NCBI RefSeq assembly: GCF_025465995.1 | Contig: NZ_JANLNY010000023.1 | Coordinates: 124,001-188,000, forward strand | Reading direction: 5' to 3' | Length of the DNA: 64,000 nucleotides | Origin: Pseudomonas sp. 5P_3.1_Bac2 | GTDB taxonomy: Bacteria > Pseudomonadota > Gammaproteobacteria > Pseudomonadales > Pseudomonadaceae | Shown here: one piece after another, positions 53,562-63,859 of the stretch | How positions within the stretch are numbered: position 1 is the first letter of the stretch | Layout: every line of letters begins with the position of its first letter | The notes under the pieces: generated by a model | The model's database searches: none | What the model saw: only the letters and a program-made list of their open reading frames with translations | Told to the model about the DNA's origin: nothing | Made by a program: the position numbers and the translations under genes

Positions 53562-56382
53562 GCAGGGCCTCCTTAATACGGGCCGGAGTCAGAGGAAGCT
53601 CGCGCAGGCGCTTGCCGGTGGCGTGGGCCACGGCATTCACAATGGCGCCGACGATGGGGATCATCACCACCTCGGCAATGCCCTTGGCCTGATCACTGGG
53701 TGATAACGGCGGCAGAATTTCAGCGCTTTGCGACCACACCGCGCAGTGCTTGGCGCGCGGTAACTGGTAACGGTTGAAGTTCCACGTGCCCTCCCCCGGA
53801 CCGCCTTCATAGCGCGGCATTTCCTCCAGCAACGCATGGCCGATGCCCATGGCGATACCGCCTTCGAGCTGGCCCCGCACCAGTTCCTCAACAATCACCC
53901 GGCCGCACTCCAGCCAGGAATGGTGATTGAGCACCTGCACTTCGCCACTACCCTTGTTGACCTTCACTTCAACCAAGGTCGCCACCGGGCTGTAGTAGGT
54001 GACCATGGCGTTATTCAATTGCGTTACCGGGTAGTTGACGCTCTGCCGGTCGAGTAGATGGAAGCCATGCGCCCCTTGCTTAGCCTTGCTGGCGTCAGTA
54101 GCACCGGCGCCGTACTGCACGGCGAGGGCATCCAACGGCAGGCTCTCGCGCTGGCCATTGAGTTCAAACTCAGCGGTGGCCCAACTCCAGCGGTTAAAGG
54201 CGTGCACGCTGACGCCGGTGATCAAGCCCAACTCATGGGCCTTGCGCGCCAGCATGGCGAAGGGCAGCGGCGGCATGCTGGCGGCCGTCAGTTTGCCCTC
54301 CACCCAATGGGCGTCTTCGCTGCGCACCACATAAGGATTGGCCAAGCCGCCGTGCTCGCCCTGACTCCAAATGGCCACGGCCGCCGGCCACAGACCATGA
54401 CGGAACAACAGGCGCGCCGCTTCGCGGGTCGCGTGGCCGGCGTAATAGGCCGAGTTGGTCGCCGATGACGGCGAGGCCAAGCGCCCGACCCAACGCGGAT
54501 TACGCAGGGCCAGATCTTGCTCAGCCTGGCTGATCAGGTAGGGATTGCCGCTGCTGACCAGCGCCAGCTCCGGCCAGTGGGTTTCACCGGTTTTGATCTG
54601 CGTCGCGGGTACGCCCAAGTACTCGGCCACCAACAAGGCCTGCGTGGTGGCCATGCCGGTGCCCATATCAATGGCGGTCTGACGCAGTTCAACGTGCCCC
54701 TCGGCACTGAATTGCACGCTGGCCATGGGCGCCTCGGCGCCAGTGCCGAAATCCTTTTGGCAGATGGCAAAACCAATGCCGTAGAGGTTATCCACATCCT
54801 CACTATCGGCCTGTTGCTTACGCTGCTCACGCTCCAGCCAGAGCGGATGCTGGGCGGCTTTATCGAGGATTTCCTGTAAGCGCAGGGCCCCGGCGGGGAT
54901 CGCGCCTTGAGTGTTTTTCATGCCCGACTTGAGCACGTTTTTCTGGCGCAATTCGATAGCATCCACCTGCAGGCGCTCAGCCAGTTCATCGACCATCATC
55001 TCGGTGGCGGCCATGGTTTGCAGGGTGCCGTAGCCGCGCATGGAGCCGGCCTCGACGCCACGCGAATGGTAGGCCGTGGCGGCCAGATCACTGCGCGGCA
55101 AATAGTAAATCGACTGCGCCGCCGTGGCCCCGACCGAAGCCACCGAGGCGCTGTAGTTGGCCCGGCCGCCGCCATCCACATCCATATGCGCGCGGAATAT
55201 CTGGAACTGGTGATTGTGCTTATTCACCGCCAACTGGTAATGCATATCGAAGGGATGGCGCTTGATGCCGCTCTGGAACTGCTCGTAGCGGTCATTAGCC
55301 AAGCGCACCGGCACGCCATCGCCATACAACGCGGCTAAGGCGGCGTAAAACACGAAAATATTATTGTCCTTGGAGCCATATCCGACGGTGTAGCCGGGGT
55401 GCATATTCAGCTGCTGCACGGCAAAGCGCGACGCCGCGAGCATATTGGCGCACTGCTCAGCGGCCTCAAATGGACATTGCGTGGCGATCACAAAATGCAC
55501 CGTGCCGCTGGCTGCGTCATACCAGCCATTGCCGTTGTCGGCCTCAAGCGCCGCCGGCTCAATGGACTGGGTGCTGTAGCGCTCATCAAACACCAGCCAG
55601 TCGTCCGGCGGCGCGCTGAGTTCCTTGAGCATCTGCTCGGCGTGGTAAAGACCTTGCTCTGTCAGGTCGCCATTGATCTTGCCGCTGCCCCAGGTCGGTT
55701 TGCGATTGAGCAGCAGGGGAAACAGCATGCTGTCTTTGAGACTGGAAAAACTGTCGCCGTCATAGGGCGTGGCGCCGCCGACCCGGACAAAGCGGAAGCT
55801 GCCGTATGGGTCGCGCTGATAGGCCGGCGCCGCGGCGCCATAGCGGATCACCTTAGGGTCGAATTTGAGCAGGGCCTTGGCCTGGCGATACGCCTCGAAG
55901 TCGTGCCAGATCAGCAACGCCACCGGGTGGCCGATAAACATTGGCACCTGGCCCTCGGGCAGCAGCGGATCGAGCTGATGGCCCTCGGGGAAGTCGATGC
56001 CGTCGCGGGCCAGGTCGATGGCAGTGACCACCCGCTGCGGTTGCAACTCGTTGGGCAACATGGACAGATCCAGGCCGGCATACAACTTCTCAGCCTGGGT
56101 GGCCTTGAGCAGCAAAGCGTGGCCTTGCTGCTGCGGCCAGCCGGGCATGTCCTTGGCGCGGATATCGCGGGCAAACACCTTGGCGCCGATGACTTTCGAC
56201 ACTCCGTCGATACGCGCCACGGCTTTGCCGCTGGGGCTGTACCAGGGTTGCGGGGCCGCGGTTACTTGTTGTTCAAACAGAGCAGCAAAGGCCTTGCTGC
56301 CCAGCGGGGCAAAACTGACGCCGATTCCGGCGATAACGCTGCTTTGCAAAAATCGGCGACGGGACAACTCGGGGGTGGACAT
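53554..56382 (-). CDS. Molybdopterin subunit of Tat-exported aldehyde/isoquinoline oxidoreductase
   Basis: This 942-aa enzyme of the xanthine dehydrogenase family resembles IorB. The N-terminus has a Tat signal (SRRRFLQSS). Cofactor-binding blocks include GSMRGYGTLQTMAATEMMVDEL and the C-terminal QAKGIAEVVMIP, in which Glu904 aligns with the catalytic Glu. The length is near that of other periplasmic members. The substrate is unclear; aldehydes or N-heterocycles are likely. It forms a Tat-exported complex with the [2Fe-2S] and cytochrome subunits. No XdhC-type maturation gene is present in the window. Confidence 0.9.
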   Translation of the reverse strand: MSTPELSRRRFLQSSVIAGIGVSFAPLGSKAFAALFEQQVTAAPQPWYSPSGKAVARIDGVSKVIGAKVFARDIRAKDMPGWPQQQGHALLLKATQAEKLYAGLDLSMLPNELQPQRVVTAIDLARDGIDFPEGHQLDPLLPEGQVPMFIGHPVALLIWHDFEAYRQAKALLKFDPKVIRYGAAAPAYQRDPYGSFRFVRVGGATPYDGDSFSSLKDSMLFPLLLNRKPTWGSGKINGDLTEQGLYHAEQMLKELSAPPDDWLVFDERYSTQSIEPAALEADNGNGWYDAASGTVHFVIATQCPFEAAEQCANMLAASRFAVQQLNMHPGYTVGYGSKDNNIFVFYAALAALYGDGVPVRLANDRYEQFQSGIKRHPFDMHYQLAVNKHNHQFQIFRAHMDVDGGGRANYSASVASVGATAAQSIYYLPRSDLAATAYHSRGVEAGSMRGYGTLQTMAATEMMVDELAERLQVDAIELRQKNVLKSGMKNTQGAIPAGALRLQEILDKAAQHPLWLEREQRKQQADSEDVDNLYGIGFAICQKDFGTGAEAPMASVQFSAEGHVELRQTAIDMGTGMATTQALLVAEYLGVPATQIKTGETHWPELALVSSGNPYLISQAEQDLALRNPRWVGRLASPSSATNSAYYAGHATREAARLLFRHGLWPAAVAIWSQGEHGGLANPYVVRSEDAHWVEGKLTAASMPPLPFAMLARKAHELGLITGVSVHAFNRWSWATAEFELNGQRESLPLDALAVQYGAGATDASKAKQGAHGFHLLDRQSVNYPVTQLNNAMVTYYSPVATLVEVKVNKGSGEVQVLNHHSWLECGRVIVEELVRGQLEGGIAMGIGHALLEEMPRYEGGPGEGTWNFNRYQLPRAKHCAVWSQSAEILPPLSPSDQAKGIAEVVMIPIVGAIVNAVAHATGKRLRELPLTPARIKEALHG

Positions 56383-56622
56383 GTCCGTTCCTCGGGCTAA
56401 TCAGTGTTAGCCATTTATTAGAAGAGCAGGCGCAACGCCTGGCGCGGCAACTCATCAGTCACATAAAGCGTAGTCGATGGAAAACCTCCGTCGTCTAACA
56501 GTCGCACTGGTAGACAAACAAACCCTCGGTTAAATTCATCAGTGCCTTATCCACGCCGCTGCCGCCGCCCGGCACCCCGTGCTAGGCTGCGCTTCCTCGA
56601 AACACCTCTGATTTCTGCGCCC

Positions 56623-57846
56623 ATGTCGAATCCTCAGCAGTTACGCCAACACCGGCCGTTTATCTTTTTTTGGTTTGCCCGCGTGTTCACTGCCAGCGGC
56701 TTCCAGATGCTCACCGTGGCCATCGGCTGGCATATGTATGAGCTGACCGGCAGCGTGTTGGATCTGGGCTTGGTTGGCTTGGTGGAGTTTCTGCCCAAGG
56801 TGCTGTTTATCCTGCTCACCGGGCACGTGGCAGATCGTTTTGACCGCCGCTATGTCGCGGCCCTGTGTCAAAGCGCGCAAGGCTTGGTGGCACTGACGCT
56901 GCTGATTGGCAGCAGCGCAGGCGGCATCACCCGCGAGATGATCTTCCTTATTGCCTTCCTCCTCGGCACCGCCCGCGCCTTCGAGATGCCCACTACTCAA
57001 GCGCTGCTGCCCAACGTGGTGCCGGAGAAACTGTTCGCCTCGGCTGTTGCCGCGTCGGCCTCGGCCATCCAGGCGGCGACCATCATCGCCCCGGCCCTCG
57101 GCGGCTTGCTCTACGCCTTAGGCGCCGGCTGGGTGTACGGCCCGGCCACGCTGCTCTATGGGGCGGCCTTAAGCATGATGCTGTGCCTGCCCACTCAGCA
57201 CGTGCCGACTAAACAGAAGGTTTCGCTGCAATCGCTGTTGGCCGGTTTTAAATTTATCCGCAGCCGCCCGGTGGTGTTTGGCGCGGTGTCGATGGACATG
57301 GTCGCCGTGCTACTGAGCGGCGCCACCGCCCTGTTGCCAGTGTTCGCCAAGGACATCCTGCTCACCGGCCCGTGGGGCTTGGGCTTACTGCGCTCGGCGC
57401 CAGCGGTGGGCGCGGTGGTGATGTCGATCTGGTTGGCGCGGCACCCCATTGAGCGGCGGGTCGGCCCGGTGATGTTCAGCGCCGTGGCGGTGTTTGGCGT
57501 GGCCACCATCGGCTTTGGCCTGTCCACTTCGCTGTGGTTTAGCTTGCTCACCTTGGTCCTGCTCGGCGCTGCGGACATGATCAGCATGGTTATCCGCCAG
57601 GCCTTTGTGCAGCTGCAAACCCCGGATGAGATGCGCGGCCGGGTCAGCGCCGTCAACGGCTTGTTTATCGGCGCCTCCAACCAGCTTGGCGACTTCCGCG
57701 CAGGCGTCAGCGCGGCGTGGTTCGGCACGGTGCCTGCGGTGTTGATCGGCGGTTTTGGCGCGATTCTGGTCACGGGCCTGTGGATGCGCCTGTTCCCCGA
57801 ACTGGCCAAGCGCGACCATCTGCACCGCCAGGCCAACGAGGCTTAA
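56623..57846 (+). CDS. MFS transporter (EntS/DHA3-like)
   Basis: This is a 407-aa membrane transporter with about 12 hydrophobic helices. The first-loop GHVADRFDRRYV is the MFS signature. The layout resembles EntS-like exporters (DHA3 group). ATG 56623 is a normal start; a longer frame upstream is not homologous. It overlaps the end of the 57843 gene by 4 bp on the other strand. The cargo is unknown. Confidence 0.88.
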   Translation: MSNPQQLRQHRPFIFFWFARVFTASGFQMLTVAIGWHMYELTGSVLDLGLVGLVEFLPKVLFILLTGHVADRFDRRYVAALCQSAQGLVALTLLIGSSAGGITREMIFLIAFLLGTARAFEMPTTQALLPNVVPEKLFASAVAASASAIQAATIIAPALGGLLYALGAGWVYGPATLLYGAALSMMLCLPTQHVPTKQKVSLQSLLAGFKFIRSRPVVFGAVSMDMVAVLLSGATALLPVFAKDILLTGPWGLGLLRSAPAVGAVVMSIWLARHPIERRVGPVMFSAVAVFGVATIGFGLSTSLWFSLLTLVLLGAADMISMVIRQAFVQLQTPDEMRGRVSAVNGLFIGASNQLGDFRAGVSAAWFGTVPAVLIGGFGAILVTGLWMRLFPELAKRDHLHRQANEA

Positions 57847-58397
57847 ACCGTCAACAGGGCCTGCGCCACTTGCTTGCGGGTGGCGCGCCCGACCAACTGC
57901 TCAACCAACATCAGGGCAAACGGCAAAGCCGTCGCCGGACCTTGGCTGGTGATGCAGTTGCCATCGACCACCACTGCTTCGTCGACAAACACGCAACCGC
58001 TGAGTTGTTCACTTAAGCCCGGGTAGCAGGTCATGCGCCGCTGACGCAGCACGCCATAACGTTGCAAGGCCAACACCGGGGCAGCGCAAATGCCGGCAAA
58101 CAACAGACCGGCTTTGGCCTGCTCCCGCACCCGCTGAGCTAACGGCTCATGCTCGGCCAAACGCTGCGCACCGGGCAGGCCGCCGGGCAACACGAGCAGA
58201 TCGAAGTGCTGCGCCAGCACATCCATCAACATGGCATCGGCAGTCAGCCGCGTGCCACGGGCACAGGTGATCATCCGCCGGTCTTCAATACTGGCCACCA
58301 CCACCTCGATTTCGGCGCGGCGCAACACATCAATCAGCGTCACGCACTCCAGATCTTCTACGCCCTCTGCCACACAAATTAGCGCCCGCAACGTCAT
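57843..58397 (-). CDS. yajL: DJ-1/PfpI-family protein (YajL-like)
   Basis: This 184-aa protein has the DJ-1 nucleophile elbow GLLFAGICAAP (Cys), with VLPGGLPGA upstream and the C-terminal SQGPATALPFALMLVEQL. Members act as chaperone or deglycase enzymes protecting thiol proteins from oxidative and glycation damage; the deglycase role is debated. Its stop overlaps the MFS stop by 4 bp. Confidence 0.9.
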   Translation of the reverse strand: MTLRALICVAEGVEDLECVTLIDVLRRAEIEVVVASIEDRRMITCARGTRLTADAMLMDVLAQHFDLLVLPGGLPGAQRLAEHEPLAQRVREQAKAGLLFAGICAAPVLALQRYGVLRQRRMTCYPGLSEQLSGCVFVDEAVVVDGNCITSQGPATALPFALMLVEQLVGRATRKQVAQALLTV

Positions 58398-58568
58398 CTG
58401 ATCGTTCCTCGCACAAATTAATAACTGGCCGCTCGGTCATAAATTCACCCGACCTAAACGAGCTGCTATGATGCGCGACTTTTTGCAGATCGCCAGCAAA
58501 AACATGTACAACTGTGCTTTGCTTTTGCTCTGTATAACCGCGGCCGAATGCCGTTTGGGGAGCCCCGC

Positions 58569-59861
58569 ATGCTGGAAAGACTGTTTCAACTAAAAGCCCA
58601 TAACACCACCCTGCGCACAGAAGTGTTGGCAGGGCTGACCACCTTCCTGACGATGGCCTACATCCTTTTCGTTAACCCGAGCATCCTTGGCGAAACTGGG
58701 ATGGATAAGGGCGCGATCTTTGTCGCCACCTGCTTGGCCGCGGCTTTTGGTTCGGCAGTGATGGGCTTGATCGCCAACTACCCAATCGCGCTAGCGCCAG
58801 GCATGGGCCTCAACGCCTTCTTCACTTATACGGTGGTGATGGGCATGGGCTACACCTGGCAGGTGGCCTTGGGCGCGGTGTTTATCTCGGCGTGTCTGTT
58901 CCTGCTGCTGTCGGTGTTTAAGATCCGCGAGTGGATTATCAACAGCATCCCGATGGACTTACGCACGGCGATTGCCGCCGGGATTGGCCTGTTCCTCGCC
59001 CTGGTCGCGCTGCAAAACGCCGGCGTGGTGGTGGATAACGCCAATACCCTGGTCAGCCTCGGCAATCTCGGTAAGCCTGAGGCGCTGCTGGCGATCCTCG
59101 GTTTCTTCCTGATCATTGGCCTGGAGGCGCGCCGCATCACCGGTGCGGTGCTGATCAGCATCCTGCTGATTACCGTGATCAGCATTGCCTTGGGCATCAC
59201 CCCCTTTGGGGGTGTGGTGTCGATGCCGCCGTCGCTGGCGCCGACCTTCCTGCAACTGGATATCATGGGCGCGCTGGATATTGGCTTGGTCAGCGTGGTG
59301 TTCGCCTTCTTGTTCGTCGACCTGTTCGATAACTCCGGCACCCTGATCGCCGTGGCGAAAAAAGCCGGGCTGATGCGCAAAGACGGCTACATGCCAAAGA
59401 TGGGCCGCGCCCTGCTGGCTGACAGTACCGCCGCCATGGCCGGCTCGCTGCTGGGTACCTCGACCACCACCAGCTATGTGGAGTCGGCCGCCGGGGTTTC
59501 CGCTGGCGGCCGTACCGGCCTGACCGCTTGCGTGGTCGCGGTGCTGTTTCTGCTCGCGCTATTCTTCGCCCCGCTGGCCGGCAGCGTGCCGGCCTTCGCC
59601 ACGGCGCCGGCGCTGCTGTTCGTCGCCGTGCTGATGATGGCCGGCCTGGCCGAAGTCGACTGGCACGACATCACCGTCGCCGCTCCGGTGCTGGTCACCG
59701 CCCTGGCCATGCCGCTGACCTTCTCCATCGCCACGGGCATCGCCTTCGGCTTTATCACTTGGGTTATCGCCAAGGTGCTGGCCGGGCGCTGGCGTGAGCT
59801 GAACCTGATGCTGGTGATCCTCGCGCTGTTCTGCGTGGTCAAGCTGAGCCTGTTCTCCTGA
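58569..59861 (+). CDS. NCS2-family purine permease (GhxP/AzgA-like)
   Basis: This 430-aa permease has family motifs GLTTFLTMAYILFVNPS, the substrate-site ALAPGMGLNAFF and a C-terminal GTSTTTSYVESAAG. It should carry adenine, guanine or hypoxanthine. ATG 58569 has GGGGAG upstream. I could not recognise a purine riboswitch in the upstream gap. A terminator follows. Confidence 0.93.
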   Translation: MLERLFQLKAHNTTLRTEVLAGLTTFLTMAYILFVNPSILGETGMDKGAIFVATCLAAAFGSAVMGLIANYPIALAPGMGLNAFFTYTVVMGMGYTWQVALGAVFISACLFLLLSVFKIREWIINSIPMDLRTAIAAGIGLFLALVALQNAGVVVDNANTLVSLGNLGKPEALLAILGFFLIIGLEARRITGAVLISILLITVISIALGITPFGGVVSMPPSLAPTFLQLDIMGALDIGLVSVVFAFLFVDLFDNSGTLIAVAKKAGLMRKDGYMPKMGRALLADSTAAMAGSLLGTSTTTSYVESAAGVSAGGRTGLTACVVAVLFLLALFFAPLAGSVPAFATAPALLFVAVLMMAGLAEVDWHDITVAAPVLVTALAMPLTFSIATGIAFGFITWVIAKVLAGRWRELNLMLVILALFCVVKLSLFS

Positions 59862-59865
59862 TATG

Positions 59866-59901
59866 ATGCGCCCGCTCGCCTACCCCAGCGGGCGCATTTT
59901 T
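59866..59901 (+). terminator. Intrinsic terminator after the purine permease gene
   Basis: ATGCGCCCGCT / AGCGGGCGCAT (11-bp perfect stem, 10-nt loop) is followed by TTTTT. Confidence 0.88.
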
Positions 59902-59921
59902 CGCTGATTGCCGAGTCTTCC

Positions 59922-61010
59922 ATGAGCCGTTCCCAGTTCGATCCCAGCACCTATTCCCAGCAACTTGATGAGAAAAAGCAGCGTCTGATCGAACTGCTAG
60001 CGCCCTTCGACGCACCAGCCCCGCAAGTCTTTGCATCACCGTCAGAGCATTACCGTCTGCGCGCTGAATTTCGCCTGTGGCGTGAAGGCGATGAGCGCCA
60101 CTACGCCATGTTCGCCGCGGGCGATAAGCACCAGCCGATCTTTATCGAAGAATTCCCCATCGCCAGTCAGCAGATCAACGCGCTGATGCCGCGCCTCAAG
60201 GCCGCGTGGCAGGCCAATAAGGTGCTGGGCTTTAAGCTGTTCCAGGTGGAGTTTCTCACCACCCTAAGCGGTAACGGCCTGATCACCCTGTGCTACCACC
60301 GCCCGCTGGATGAAGCCTGGGCCGCAGAGGCCGAGAAGCTCGCCGCCGAGCTGGGGGTAAGCATCGTCGGCCGTTCCAAGGGCAAGCGCATTGTCATTGG
60401 CCGCGATTACGTCGAAGAAACCCTGCAAGTGGCCGGGCGTGACTATCGTTATCGCCAGCCCGAGGGCGCCTTCACCCAACCCAACGGCCAGGTCAACCAG
60501 AAGATGCTCGGCTGGGCCTATGAAGCGCTGGGCGAACGTCAGGATGATTTGCTTGAGCTGTACTGCGGTAACGGCAACTTCACCCTGCCGCTGTCGACCC
60601 GCGTCGGCAAGGTGTTGGCCACGGAGATCAGTAAGTCGTCGGTGAATGCCGCCCTGGCTAACCTGGCCGATAACCAGATCGACAACATCACCCTGGTGCG
60701 GCTCTCCGCTGAAGAGCTGACCGAAGCCTTAAACGGCGTGCGACCGTTTCGCCGCTTAGCAGAGGTGGATCTGGCCAGCTACAACTTCGCCACCGTGTTT
60801 GTTGATCCGCCGCGCGCCGGCATGGACCCGGACACCTGCGAGCTGACCCGGCGTTTCGAGCGCATCCTTTACATCAGCTGCAACCCCGAAACCCTGGCGG
60901 CGAACATCGCGCAGCTGCACGACACTCACCGCATCAGCCGCTGCGCCCTGTTCGATCAGTTCCCCTACACCCACCACATGGAATCCGGGGTCCTGCTCGA
61001 GCGCCGCTAA
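59922..61010 (+). CDS. trmA: tRNA (uracil-5-)-methyltransferase TrmA
   Basis: This 362-aa enzyme makes m5U54 in tRNA. Motifs are [14 protein letters not shown] (SAM), DPPRAGMD and the catalytic Cys in YISCNPETL, with a Glu near the end ([10 protein letters not shown]). Substrate-binding regions such as [15 protein letters not shown] are typical of TrmA rather than RlmC or RlmD. The length is standard. Confidence 0.97.
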   Translation: MSRSQFDPSTYSQQLDEKKQRLIELLAPFDAPAPQVFASPSEHYRLRAEFRLWREGDERHYAMFAAGDKHQPIFIEEFPIASQQINALMPRLKAAWQANKVLGFKLFQVEFLTTLSGNGLITLCYHRPLDEAWAAEAEKLAAELGVSIVGRSKGKRIVIGRDYVEETLQVAGRDYRYRQPEGAFTQPNGQVNQKMLGWAYEALGERQDDLLELYCGNGNFTLPLSTRVGKVLATEISKSSVNAALANLADNQIDNITLVRLSAEELTEALNGVRPFRRLAEVDLASYNFATVFVDPPRAGMDPDTCELTRRFERILYISCNPETLAANIAQLHDTHRISRCALFDQFPYTHHMESGVLLERR

Positions 61011-61021
61011 AGCCTCTGCGA

Positions 61022-61408
61022 TCAAGCGCGGTTGAGGCCGCGCAAGGCCCAGAAACTCAAGCCCGCCGCGACGCCTTCAAGCAGCAGCGCAGTCAGATTA
61101 AAGGTCTGCTGCGCCCCGCCATCGAGCCACAGCCCACCTAGGCGCGCCAGAACCAAGGCGCTCAGCAACAACACCTGCAAGGTCAACGCCGCGCGCAGCA
61201 GTGCCGGCGAGCTTAGGGCCAGACCAAGAAACGCCGCCAAGCCCAGTTGCAGGCCGCCATACCAGGCGCGCACATCGGTCACCGCCGCCGGCGTCATCAG
61301 CAGCGCCCCGCTGACATTGGCCAATTCCTGTGGCCAAATAAAGTAAGCCAGCCCCGAAGCGGCCAAAACCAGGATTTGCAGGATGACCATTAGCCGCGCC
61401 AAGCCCAT
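61022..61408 (-). CDS. DUF4345-like small membrane protein
   Basis: This is a 128-aa protein with four hydrophobic helices and no catalytic motif. ATG 61408 has AGGTGG upstream. It starts MGLARLMVILQILVLAASGL and contains WYGGLQLGLAAFL, similar to DUF4345 proteins. The function is unknown. Confidence 0.72.
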   Translation of the reverse strand: MGLARLMVILQILVLAASGLAYFIWPQELANVSGALLMTPAAVTDVRAWYGGLQLGLAAFLGLALSSPALLRAALTLQVLLLSALVLARLGGLWLDGGAQQTFNLTALLLEGVAAGLSFWALRGLNRA

Positions 61409-61526
61409 GTTCCACCTCTTTGTATAGTGCGATGCGCGCAGGATAAACCAGCCACTGAGACCCTGATCCGACCCAGCGCACAAGGCTCCGCTATACTGGC
61501 CAACTTAACCATGAAGGAGTCGCAGC

Positions 61527-61961
61527 ATGCGCCAGCTGCTGTTGTTAACCGGGCTCTTAAGTAGCCTGAGCATTGCCGCTGAGCCGCTGACCATCGACGT
61601 GCATCGCGATGCCAACTGTGGCTGCTGCAAAGCCTGGATCAGCCACCTGCAGGCCAACGGCTTTAACGTGCAAGATCATGTCGAAAGCGATATGCCCGCA
61701 GTCAAAAGCCGTCTCGGCGTACCCCACGGCTTGGCCTCCTGCCACACCGGGGTCATCGACGGGCAGTTTGTCGAAGGCCACGTGCCGGCCAGCGATATTC
61801 TGAAAATGCGCCAGCAGCCCCAACTGCTCGGCGTTGCCGTACCAGGCATGCCCACTGGCGCACCGGGTATGGAGCGCGGCAACTTACAAGATGCCTATCA
61901 GGTCATAGGCTTGGATCAACAAGGTAAACAGCAGGTGCTCAGCGACTACCCCAGCCGCTAG
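61527..61961 (+). CDS. DUF411 metal-binding exported protein
   Basis: This 144-aa protein has a signal peptide (about residues 1-18) and the DUF411 CGCCKAW cluster (C31, C33, C34), with another site at SCHTGVIDG (C72, H73). DUF411 proteins are often linked to copper handling. A good AGGAG ribosome site precedes ATG 61527. No copper gene lies nearby. Confidence 0.87.
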   Translation: MRQLLLLTGLLSSLSIAAEPLTIDVHRDANCGCCKAWISHLQANGFNVQDHVESDMPAVKSRLGVPHGLASCHTGVIDGQFVEGHVPASDILKMRQQPQLLGVAVPGMPTGAPGMERGNLQDAYQVIGLDQQGKQQVLSDYPSR

Positions 61962-62035
61962 CATCGCATGACCGGACTGGCGTCACTGCGCCGGGCCAAC
62001 AACACTCAACGAACAACGCTGACAGGACAAAAATT

Positions 62036-62917
62036 ATGCGCTGGGAACGTGGCAGACGCAGTGACAACGTGGTGGACGAGCGCGGCAAGAGTGGCGGCAT
62101 GCGCATCGGTGGCGGCAAGGGCCTGACCTTGGGCGGTGTCGCCATTATCGTGGTGATCGGCCTGATCAGCGGCCAAGACCCCATGCAGATCCTCGGCCAG
62201 ATTGCCGGCCAAGCCATGCAGGGCGGTGGTGGCCAGGTCACCCAGTCCAGCGGTCCGGCGCCGGCGGCCAACGACCAACAGAGCGAGTTCGTGCGCTCGG
62301 TGTTGGGCGACACCGAAGACACCTGGGGGCAAATCTTCCAGCAGGCAGGCAAACAGTATCGCGATCCGAAGCTGGTGCTGTTTCGCGGTGGGGTTAACTC
62401 CGCTTGCGGCTTTGCCGACGCCGCCGTCGGGCCGTTCTACTGCCCGGGCGATCAGCAGGTGTATATCGACCTGAGCTTCTTCCAGGAACTGGAGCAACGC
62501 TTCGGTGCCGCCGGCGACTTTGCCCAGGCCTATGTGATTGCCCACGAAGTTGGCCACCACGTGCAAACCCTGCTCGGCGTCTCGGCCAAGATCAACGCAG
62601 CGCGCCAGCGCGGCCAGCAAATGGAAGGCGCCAACGGCCTGCTGGTACGGCAGGAGTTGCAGGCCGACTGCCTGGCTGGGGTTTGGGCGTTCCATGGCCA
62701 GCAGCGTAACGACTGGCTCGAAGCCGGTGATTTAGAAGAAGCCCTGAACGCCGCCAACGCCATTGGTGATGACCGCCTGCAGAAGCAGTCACGCGGCCAA
62801 GTGGTGCCGGACTCCTTCACCCACGGCAGCTCTGAGCAACGGGTGCGCTGGTTTAAAACCGGTTATGAAAGCGGGCAAATCAACCGCTGCGACACTTTTA
62901 GCGCAGCACGCCTGTAA
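62036..62917 (+). CDS. ypfJ: YpfJ-type neutral zinc metallopeptidase
   Basis: This is a 293-aa membrane-anchored protein. One helix at about residues 31-45 (TLGGVAIIVVIGLIS) is followed by a peptidase domain with AHEVGHHVQTL near residue 169 (HExxH), the typical ACGFADAAVGPFYCPGDQQVYIDL and the later LEEALNAANAIGDD. No substrate is known for the family. The gene is complete. Confidence 0.93.
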   Translation: MRWERGRRSDNVVDERGKSGGMRIGGGKGLTLGGVAIIVVIGLISGQDPMQILGQIAGQAMQGGGGQVTQSSGPAPAANDQQSEFVRSVLGDTEDTWGQIFQQAGKQYRDPKLVLFRGGVNSACGFADAAVGPFYCPGDQQVYIDLSFFQELEQRFGAAGDFAQAYVIAHEVGHHVQTLLGVSAKINAARQRGQQMEGANGLLVRQELQADCLAGVWAFHGQQRNDWLEAGDLEEALNAANAIGDDRLQKQSRGQVVPDSFTHGSSEQRVRWFKTGYESGQINRCDTFSAARL

Positions 62918-62921
62918 CAGC

Positions 62922-62947
62922 ACTAGGCCGCCTTACGGCGGCCTAGT
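62922..62947. terminator. Palindrome between convergent ypfJ and RIO kinase genes
   Basis: ACTAGGCCGCC / GGCGGCCTAGT form a perfect 11-bp stem with a TTAC loop. T tracts are short, so termination strength is uncertain. Confidence 0.65.
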
Positions 62948-62971
62948 TCAAGTCCAAGAGCACTCAAGCAG

Positions 62972-63859
62972 CTATTGCGCCCAAGGCGGTGGCGGCTCCT
63001 CACCCTTGGGTTCATCTTCGGCGTTAAGCAAGGCTTGGCGCCGCGCTTCATCGGCCAACGCGGCTTTGATCTCGCGCAGCACCGCATCCACGTCAGCGCT
63101 CTCTTGCGGGTCATTAAACTCGCCGGTCAACTGAGTCTCGGGAGTCAACTCGCCGGCCTCATACAACGCCCACATTTCTTTCGCGTACTTGGTGTATTTC
63201 AGCTCCGGAGCGAACTGACCAAAGTACTCGGCCATGTTGCGCACATCGCGCTCGAGCATCTTAAAGGCGTGGTTGTTGCCCGCCGCATCCACCGCTTGCG
63301 GCAAATCGATAATCACCGGGCCATTGGGGTCGAGCAGCACGTTGAATTCCGATAAGTCGCCGTGGACTAAGCCGGCGCAGAGCATCTTGACCACTTCCTG
63401 AATCATAAAGGCGTGGAACTCGCGGGCATCGTCCGGGTGCAGGTCAACATCGTTGAGGCGTGGCGCCGCATCGCCCTCACCGTCGTCGACCATTTCCATC
63501 AGCAGCACGCCTTCCAAGAAGTCATACGGCTTAGGCACGCGCACACCGGCGTTGGCCAGACGGAACAGGGCGGCGACCTCGGCATTTTGCCAAGCGTCTT
63601 CCTGGCCCTTACGACCGTATTTGGAGCCCTTGGCCATGGCCCGCGCATCGCGGCTGTTACGTACCTTGCGGCCTTCCTGATACTCAGCGGCTTGGCGGAA
63701 ACTGCGTTTATTGGCTTCTTTGTAGACCTTAGCGCAGCGCAACTCATCACCACAGCGCACCACATACACCGCCGCTTCCTTGCCACTCATCAACGGGCGT
63801 ACCACTTCATCGACCAACCCAGCTTCCACCAGGGGTTCAATACGTTTTGGCGTCTTCAT
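62972..63859 (-). CDS. RIO1-family serine/threonine kinase-like protein
   Basis: This 295-aa protein has RIO kinase features: the P-loop-equivalent LMSGKEAAVYVV, KVYKEAN, the catalytic loop VHGDLSEFNVLL and the metal-binding IIDLPQAVD. The C-terminus is acidic and proline-rich (EDEPKGEEPPPPWAQ). Bacterial RIO proteins are poorly studied. It begins at ATG 63859; the 141 bp to the window end hold no recognised gene. Confidence 0.92.
   Translation of the reverse strand: MKTPKRIEPLVEAGLVDEVVRPLMSGKEAAVYVVRCGDELRCAKVYKEANKRSFRQAAEYQEGRKVRNSRDARAMAKGSKYGRKGQEDAWQNAEVAALFRLANAGVRVPKPYDFLEGVLLMEMVDDGEGDAAPRLNDVDLHPDDAREFHAFMIQEVVKMLCAGLVHGDLSEFNVLLDPNGPVIIDLPQAVDAAGNNHAFKMLERDVRNMAEYFGQFAPELKYTKYAKEMWALYEAGELTPETQLTGEFNDPQESADVDAVLREIKAALADEARRQALLNAEDEPKGEEPPPPWAQ

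Noticed and set aside
58398..58568. Possible purine riboswitch before the NCS2 permease
   Set aside because: No three-way junction pattern or conserved purine-aptamer bases could be seen.
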